Positions 59,242 through 64,000 of a stretch of DNA of 64,000 nt are shown here, one piece after another. The notes beneath the pieces were generated by a model that was not told where the DNA came from, searched no databases, and saw only the letters and a program-made list of their open reading frames with translations. The stretch's first letter is position 1. Each line of letters begins with the position of its first letter. Made by a program: the position numbers and the translations under genes. The stretch lies in assembly GCA_900471925.1 (NCBI GenBank), contig UCGV01000029.1, positions 53,277 through 117,276 on the forward strand, read 5' to 3'. This stretch comes from Hyphomicrobiales bacterium. Its GTDB lineage: Bacteria > Pseudomonadota > Alphaproteobacteria > Rhizobiales > Rhizobiaceae.

Positions 59242-59378
59242 AAGCTTCCGTAACTTTTTACTCTTTTGGCATAAGTGCTTAACATTTGCGCCCCTTTCGG
59301 GAAAGTGCTAAGCCGAGAGAAACGGCTGCAGGGAGGAATTGCGGCCGATTTTCGTGATGACGGCCGAGGGAGAACGCC

Positions 59379-60818
59379 ATGTCCGACGCCATTTCGTTTC
59401 TCGCGCCACGCCCCGAAGTCCTTGCGCGCCGTAAGGAAATCGTCGCCGATCTCATCGATCTCCTGCCGCCCGAATGCCTGATCCACGAAGCGCGCGAACT
59501 CGTGCCTTTCGAGACAGATGCCTTTGTTTCCTACCGCCGCCTGCCGCTCGCTGTCGCGCTTCCGCGCTCGACGGCGGAAGTAGCAGCCGTGATGAAATAC
59601 TGTCATCGCTACGGCATTCCGGTCGTGCCGCGCGGCGCCGGCACTTCGCTCTCCGGCGGCGCCATTCCGCAGGAAGATGCCGTCGTGCTCGGCCTGTCGA
59701 AGATGAACCGTATCCTGGATGTCGATTTCGCCAATCGCTGCGCCGTCGTCCAGGCCGGTGTGACCAATCTCAATATTTCCGAAGCCGTCTCTGCGGACGG
59801 TTTCTTCTATGCGCCTGATCCGAGTTCGCAGCTTGCCTGCACCATCGGCGGCAATATCGGCATGAATTCCGGCGGCGCGCACTGTCTGAAATATGGTGTC
59901 ACGACCAACAACCTGCTTGGCGTCAAGATGGTCCTGACCGACGGCACGGTCATCGAGCTCGGCGGCAAGGGGCTGGATGCAGCAGGCTACGATCTGCTCG
60001 GCCTCGTTTGCGGCCATGAGGGCCAGCTCGGCATCGTCACCGAAGCGACGGTGCGCCTGATCGCCAAGCCGGAGGGCGCCCGGCCCGTGCTGTTCGGTTT
60101 CGAAAGCTCGGACGAGGCGGGTCGCTGCGTCGCCGATGTCATCGCTGCCGGCATCGTCCCGGTCGCCATTGAGTTCATGGACAAGCAGGCGATCGAAATC
60201 TGCGAGGCCTTCGCCCATGCCGGCTATCCGCTCGATGTCGGCGCGCTCCTGATCGTCGAGGTCGAGGGGTCGGAAGCCGATATGGACGACATGCTGAAAA
60301 GCATCGTCACGATTGCCCGTACCCATGGCGTCAAGACGGTACGCGAATGCCAGTCGGCAACGGAAGCGGCGCTGATCTGGAAGGGTCGTAAATCCGCTTT
60401 CGGCGCCACCGGCCGTATTGCCGATTATATCTGCATGGATGGCACCGTGCCGCTCAGCCAGCTCTCCTTCGTACTGCAGCGGACCTCCGAAATCGTCGCG
60501 AGCTACGGCCTGCGCGTCGCCAATGTCTTCCATGCCGGCGATGGCAACATGCACCCGCTGATCCTCTTCAATGCCAATGATCCCGGAGAGGCCGCCAAGG
60601 CTGAAGCGGCCGGCAACGATATCCTCAAACTCTGTGTCGATGCCGGTGGCTGCCTGACAGGCGAGCATGGTGTCGGCATCGAGAAACGAGACCTGATGCG
60701 CCACCAATATTCCCAAGTCGATTTGGCCCAGCAGATGGCGGCCCGCGCTGCCTTCGATCCGCAATGGCTGCTGAACCCGTCCAAGGTCTTCCCGCTCGAG
60801 GGGCGTTCGGCTGCATGA
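59379..60818 (+). CDS. glcD: Glycolate oxidase subunit GlcD (FAD)
   Basis: This 479-residue FAD-binding subunit oxidises glycolate to glyoxylate. It has an N-terminal PCMH FAD domain (VVPRGAGTSLSGGAIPQEDAVVLGLSKMNRI, about residue 85; GGNIGMNSGGAHCLKYGVT) and the C-terminal FAD-oxidase domain (VFHAGDGNMHPLI; GGCLTGEHGVGIEKRD). GGGAG precedes the ATG. Its stop overlaps the glcE start (ATGA). GlcDEF together feed electrons to the respiratory chain. Confidence 0.94.
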   Translation: MSDAISFLAPRPEVLARRKEIVADLIDLLPPECLIHEARELVPFETDAFVSYRRLPLAVALPRSTAEVAAVMKYCHRYGIPVVPRGAGTSLSGGAIPQEDAVVLGLSKMNRILDVDFANRCAVVQAGVTNLNISEAVSADGFFYAPDPSSQLACTIGGNIGMNSGGAHCLKYGVTTNNLLGVKMVLTDGTVIELGGKGLDAAGYDLLGLVCGHEGQLGIVTEATVRLIAKPEGARPVLFGFESSDEAGRCVADVIAAGIVPVAIEFMDKQAIEICEAFAHAGYPLDVGALLIVEVEGSEADMDDMLKSIVTIARTHGVKTVRECQSATEAALIWKGRKSAFGATGRIADYICMDGTVPLSQLSFVLQRTSEIVASYGLRVANVFHAGDGNMHPLILFNANDPGEAAKAEAAGNDILKLCVDAGGCLTGEHGVGIEKRDLMRHQYSQVDLAQQMAARAAFDPQWLLNPSKVFPLEGRSAA

Positions 60819-62020
60819 TCGATCTGGTACCGGCAAGCGAAGAGGAAGCCGCGGTGCTGATCCGCGCCTATGCCGATCAGGGTCGTCCGCTCGCGATTTG
60901 CGGCGGCCACACGCGCTCGGGTTTCGGCAATGCGGTTCAGGCGGACGATCGCCTGCGCTCGACCGGTCTTTCCGGCATCGTTGCCTATAATCCCGGCGAG
61001 ATGGTGATGACCGCACGGGCGGGCACGCCGCTTGCCGAGGTTGAGGCGGCCCTTGTCGAAAATGGTCAGATGCTCGCTTTCGAGCCGATGGATTACCGCG
61101 CCCTGATGGGCACCTCGGGCGAGCCGACGATTGGCGGCGTTTTCGCCGCCAATATCTCCGGTCCCCGCCGCTTCGTGGCGGGTGCGGCCCGCGACAGCCT
61201 GCTCGGCATCCGCTTCGTCAACGGCAAAGGCGAGATCATCAAGGCCGGCGGCCGGGTGATGAAGAATGTCACCGGCCTCGATCTGGTGAAGCTGCTTGCC
61301 GGCTCGCACGGCACGCTCGGCTTCCTGACAGAAGTGACTTTCCGCGTGCCGCCGCGCCCCAAGGCCGAAGAAACCATCATCATCTCCGGCCTCAACGATG
61401 CCGAGGCGGCCAATGCGATGGCAGCCGCCATGGCCTTGCCGGTCGAAGTCTCCGGTGCGGCGCATCTGCCTCTGACGGTGACGTGGAAATTTCTCGCCGG
61501 CAAGCTGCCCGAGGGGGAGGCGACGGCGCTGCGCATCGAGGGCCTGCCCGGTTCAGTGGAATCGCGGGCAGCCAAGCTCCTGTCGGCGATGGCGCCTTTT
61601 GGTCACGCAGCAAGATTGGATCAGACCGCGAGCCGCCAGCTCTGGCAGGAAATCCGAGATGTCGCCCCCTATGCCGATGGAACCCAACGGCCGGTCTGGC
61701 GTGTCTCAGTCGCTCCCAGCATCGGCCATCAACTGGTCGCCGCCCTCAGGCTCGAAGCCGGCGTCGATGCCTTTTACGATTGGCAGGGCGGTCTCGTCTG
61801 GATGCGCATGGAAGCCGGTCCGGAGGCCGATCTCGTCCGCCGTTTCGTCAAGGCGCTCGGTGGCGGCCACGCGACGCTGATCCGCGCTTCGGCTGAGGCG
61901 AGAGCGACCGTTCCTTCATTCCATCCGGAAGAGGAGGCGGTTGCCTTGCTGTCGCAGCGCGTGAAGCAGAGCTTCGATCCGGCGGGGATCTTCAATCCGG
62001 GCAAGATGGCGGGATACTGA
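60815..62020 (+). CDS. glcE: Glycolate oxidase subunit GlcE (FAD)
   Basis: This 401-residue second FAD-binding subunit starts MIDLVPASEEEAAVLIRAY from ATG 60815, overlapping glcD by 4 bases. Seen are ICGGHTRSGFGN (FAD), EPTIGGVFAANISGPRRFVAGAARDSLLGIRFVNGKGEIIKAGGRVMKNVTGLDL, and a GHATLIRASAEARATVP C-terminal part. It is shorter than GlcD and lacks its oxidase domain. glcF begins one base after its stop. Confidence 0.93.
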   Translation: MIDLVPASEEEAAVLIRAYADQGRPLAICGGHTRSGFGNAVQADDRLRSTGLSGIVAYNPGEMVMTARAGTPLAEVEAALVENGQMLAFEPMDYRALMGTSGEPTIGGVFAANISGPRRFVAGAARDSLLGIRFVNGKGEIIKAGGRVMKNVTGLDLVKLLAGSHGTLGFLTEVTFRVPPRPKAEETIIISGLNDAEAANAMAAAMALPVEVSGAAHLPLTVTWKFLAGKLPEGEATALRIEGLPGSVESRAAKLLSAMAPFGHAARLDQTASRQLWQEIRDVAPYADGTQRPVWRVSVAPSIGHQLVAALRLEAGVDAFYDWQGGLVWMRMEAGPEADLVRRFVKALGGGHATLIRASAEARATVPSFHPEEEAVALLSQRVKQSFDPAGIFNPGKMAGY

Positions 62021-62021
62021 G

Positions 62022-63332
62022 ATGCAGACCAATTTCACCCTTGCCCAGCTTGCCGATCCGCATGTGGCCGAATCCGAGCAGATCCTGCGTAAATGTGTCC
62101 ATTGCGGCTTCTGCACCGCCACCTGTCCCACCTATGTGACGCTCGGCAACGAACTCGACAGCCCGCGCGGGCGCATCTATCTCATCAAGGACATGCTGGA
62201 AAACGGCCGCGCGGCAGATGTCGAAGTGACGACCCATATCGACCGCTGCCTTTCCTGCCTTGCCTGTACCACCACCTGTCCCTCCGGTGTCGACTACATG
62301 CATCTGGTCGATAACGCCCGCGTCCACATCGAAAAGACCTACAAGCGGCCGTTCATGGATCGGCTGACCCGCGCCATTCTGGCAGCGGTCTTGCCCTATC
62401 CCGGCCGTTTTCGCGCCGCTCTCACGCTTGCACGGATCGGTCGCCCCTTTGCTGGGCTGATGCGTGGAGGCGCACTGAAGCCTTTCGCCGCCATGCTGGC
62501 GCTTGCGCCGCGAGCCGTTCCCGCGCCATCGCCTTTCGCCAGGCCCGGCCGCCATGAACCGCAGGCCGAACCCCGCGGCCGTGTCGCGATCCTCACCGGC
62601 TGTGCCCAGCCCGTTCTCGACCCGGCTATCAACGAGGCGACGATCCGCCTTCTGACCCGTCTCGGCGTCGAAGTGGTGGTTCCCAAAGGGGAAAGCTGTT
62701 GCGGCGCGCTCGTCCATCATATGGGCCGCGAGGAGCAGGCGCTCGCTTCGGCGCGCGCCAATGTCGATGTCTGGACCCGCGAGATCGAGGCCGGCGGCCT
62801 CGATGCCATCATCATCACCGCGTCCGGCTGCGGCACGACGATCAAGGACTACGGCCACATGTTGCGCCTTGATCCAGCCTACGCCGGCAAGGCAGCGCGG
62901 GTGTCGGCGCTCGCCAAGGACATCACCGAATATCTTGCCGGCCTCGACCTGCCGGCGCATACGCCGAAGGGCATCACCGTCGCCTATCATTCCGCCTGTT
63001 CCATGCAGCACGGCCAGAAGATCACCATGGCGCCGAAACATCTCCTGAAAGCGGCAGGCTTTACCGTTCGCGATCCGGCCGAAGGCCACCTCTGCTGCGG
63101 TTCGGCCGGCACCTACAACATCCTGCAGCCGGATATTTCTGCAAGCCTGCGGGACCGCAAGGTCAGGAATATAGAGGCGACCAAGGCCGATATCATCGCG
63201 ACAGGCAATATTGGCTGCATCACCCAGATCAGGTTGGGCACATCGACGCCGATCCTGCATACCGTAGAACTTATGGATTGGGCTTACGGTGGTGCTGTGC
63301 CTGAAAAATTAAGAGATTTGCCGCTAGCCTGA
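62022..63332 (+). CDS. glcF: Glycolate oxidase iron-sulfur subunit GlcF
   Basis: This 436-residue subunit carries two 4Fe-4S motifs: Cys25, Cys28, Cys31, Cys35 (CVHCGFCTATCP) and Cys76, Cys79, Cys82, Cys86 (CLSCLACTTTCPSG). Two CCG domains follow (GESCCGALVHH and GHLCCGSAGTYN) that bind heterodisulfide-reductase-like clusters. It passes electrons from GlcD/E to quinone. It closes the glcDEF operon. Confidence 0.94.
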   Translation: MQTNFTLAQLADPHVAESEQILRKCVHCGFCTATCPTYVTLGNELDSPRGRIYLIKDMLENGRAADVEVTTHIDRCLSCLACTTTCPSGVDYMHLVDNARVHIEKTYKRPFMDRLTRAILAAVLPYPGRFRAALTLARIGRPFAGLMRGGALKPFAAMLALAPRAVPAPSPFARPGRHEPQAEPRGRVAILTGCAQPVLDPAINEATIRLLTRLGVEVVVPKGESCCGALVHHMGREEQALASARANVDVWTREIEAGGLDAIIITASGCGTTIKDYGHMLRLDPAYAGKAARVSALAKDITEYLAGLDLPAHTPKGITVAYHSACSMQHGQKITMAPKHLLKAAGFTVRDPAEGHLCCGSAGTYNILQPDISASLRDRKVRNIEATKADIIATGNIGCITQIRLGTSTPILHTVELMDWAYGGAVPEKLRDLPLA

Positions 63333-63369
63333 CGTCACCGATTGATCAGCCGATCACAGGAGCTTTTCC

Positions 63370-63810
63370 ATGCGGCGCGGATTGATAGTGCTTACCCTCT
63401 TGCTCGGCACGGCTGGCGTGGCCCATGCCGATATCAAGTACTTCTGTTCTGCTGATGACAAGGATGTGCGGTTCACGCTCGAAAGCGCGTTCGAGGAGGA
63501 GGGCGGTCACAAGCTGGTCCACTTCACCGGCGCGCTCATGCTCAAGGACGCTGATAAATCCAAGAATTTCGCAAGGCGCATCTTCGATTCGAAAGTCCTG
63601 ACCAATCGCTGGTCGCGCGATGGCGACCTGCTCCTGGAAGTCTTCGATACGGACGGCGACGATACTGACAGCGAATCGCTCGATCTCGCTGTCATCGCCG
63701 GCCAGCGCGGCAAGCCTGCGGCGAATTTCAGCGGCACCTATGCGCTGAGGGTCGAAAACAAGACCACCTTCTTCGTCGTCGAAGGCAAGGTGAGCTGCGG
63801 TACCAAATAA
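63370..63810 (+). CDS. Small secreted protein of unknown function
   Basis: This 146-residue protein has a Sec signal (MRRGLIVLTLLLGTAGVAHA, residues 1-20). The mature part begins DIKYFCSADDKDVRFTLESAFEEEGGHKLVHFTGAL and ends TTFFVVEGKVSCGTK. Cys26 and Cys143 are the only cysteines and may form a disulfide. An acidic DTDGDDTDSESLDLA segment could bind Ca. It starts 37 bases after glcF and may be co-transcribed. A family of short beta-barrel-like secreted proteins fits, but I do not name it. Confidence 0.7.
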   Translation: MRRGLIVLTLLLGTAGVAHADIKYFCSADDKDVRFTLESAFEEEGGHKLVHFTGALMLKDADKSKNFARRIFDSKVLTNRWSRDGDLLLEVFDTDGDDTDSESLDLAVIAGQRGKPAANFSGTYALRVENKTTFFVVEGKVSCGTK

Positions 63811-63857
63811 GGCACGTCGCGCTCTCGCGTCACAGCAGGACACTTTTGATCAAAGCA

Positions 63858-63894
63858 AACGGCCCGAAAATCGATCTCCGATTTTCGGGCCGTT
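63858..63894. terminator. Bidirectional terminator-like hairpin
   Basis: AACGGCCCGAAAATCG and its inverse form a perfect 16-bp stem with a 5-base loop, between the convergent secreted-protein and outer-membrane-protein genes. The inner AAAA/TTTT rather than a trailing T tract suggests it can serve both directions. Confidence 0.75.
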
Positions 63895-63952
63895 GCGTAG
63901 CTCGCATGCGAGAGGGCAAGACCGCTATTGGCCTTCGCCCTTTTCGCGTCGA

Positions 63953-64000
63953 TTACCAGTGATAGGAAATACCGACATTAACGGCGTTGGTGACGATATT
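63953..64000 (-). CDS. Outer-membrane beta-barrel protein, 3' end only
   Basis: Reading minus from the window edge gives NIVTNAVNVGISYHW followed by a stop (TTA at 63953-63955). An alternating hydrophobic strand ending in an aromatic residue (YHW) is the beta-signal of outer-membrane barrels. In rhizobia this kind of C-terminus is typical of the RopB/Omp25/Omp31 family. Only 15 residues are visible. Confidence 0.65.
   Translation of the reverse strand, partial: NIVTNAVNVGISYHW

Noticed and set aside
59238..61016. 592-codon minus-strand ORF opposite glcD
   Set aside because: Shadow of glcD; it also overlaps the divergent LysR start.

Overview
The window looks like the main chromosome of a Rhizobium-type alphaproteobacterium (Rhizobiaceae). 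The grounds are: dense GC-rich coding with rhizobial codon use; a RirA-type Rrf2 regulator with Cys91/Cys99/Cys105; a CbrA/PdhS-class cell-cycle histidine kinase beside a phasin and acetoacetyl-CoA synthetase; a tRNA-His with A73 and a G1:U72 pair; and two tandem copies of the 45-bp GCATGTCGCGC...GACATGC palindrome that I associate with Rhizobium genomes. From memory, the order pot - acsA - cbrA - phaP - mmsA - rirA - dpp and later guaB - gshA - glcDEF follows the Sinorhizobium meliloti chromosome. That is recall, not a comparison I could run.

Layout. 0-2 kb: the end of a polyamine ABC operon (potG tail, potH, potI). 2-12 kb: AsmA-like protein, acetoacetyl-CoA synthetase, a candidate small RNA, the large kinase CbrA, phasin, tRNA-His, a small XRE regulator, a DUF4174 protein and a 52-residue proline-rich microprotein. 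12-15.6 kb: LysR and a monooxygenase-fold protein divergent from mmsA, then rirA with stacked iron-control motifs. 15.9-21.8 kb: a complete dppABCDF dipeptide/haem-precursor ABC operon followed by gluconate kinase. 21.7-24.7 kb (minus strand): a type III polyketide synthase, an ICMT-type methyltransferase and a D-amino-acid dehydrogenase-like enzyme. 24.8-28.4 kb: TPR protein, ECF sigma and anti-sigma, and two secreted unknowns. 28.8-31.9 kb: tRNA-Gln, an N-terminally extended Ppx/GppA, rlmE and a VOC protein. 31.9-32.3 kb: an AT-rich gap with four alternating inverted repeats. 32.4-42.2 kb: MFS pump, exported metallo-beta-lactamase-fold protein, guaB, a PAS histidine kinase/response regulator pair divergent from a CadC-like regulator, and an exported alpha/beta hydrolase. 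42.2-48.6 kb: an unknown gene in a compositionally odd gap, LysR/SDR divergent pair, MAPEG, exported dienelactone hydrolase, TetR, LysR and DUF1127. 48.7-54 kb (minus): DUF937 protein and a nudix - pit - rsmE - gshA run. 54-59 kb: three LysR genes around an S-adenosylhomocysteinase-like protein and a quinone-oxidoreductase-like enzyme. 59.4-63.8 kb: glcDEF and a secreted unknown. The window ends in the 3' end of a beta-barrel outer-membrane protein.

The best cross-gene signal is regulatory. Four 12-mers fitting a recalled PhaR consensus (TGCRNYGCASMA) sit on the promoter cores of acetoacetyl-CoA synthetase, phasin (two copies) and the small XRE gene, suggesting one PHB-responsive regulon. Second, rirA carries an IRO-type motif and an ICE-type motif next to or on its -35 box. 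I found no clearly novel defence or mobile system. The most unusual items are the divergent S-adenosylhomocysteinase-like enzyme with its palindromic upstream sites, the type III PKS operon, the candidate sRNA at about 6 kb and the inverted-repeat array at about 32 kb.
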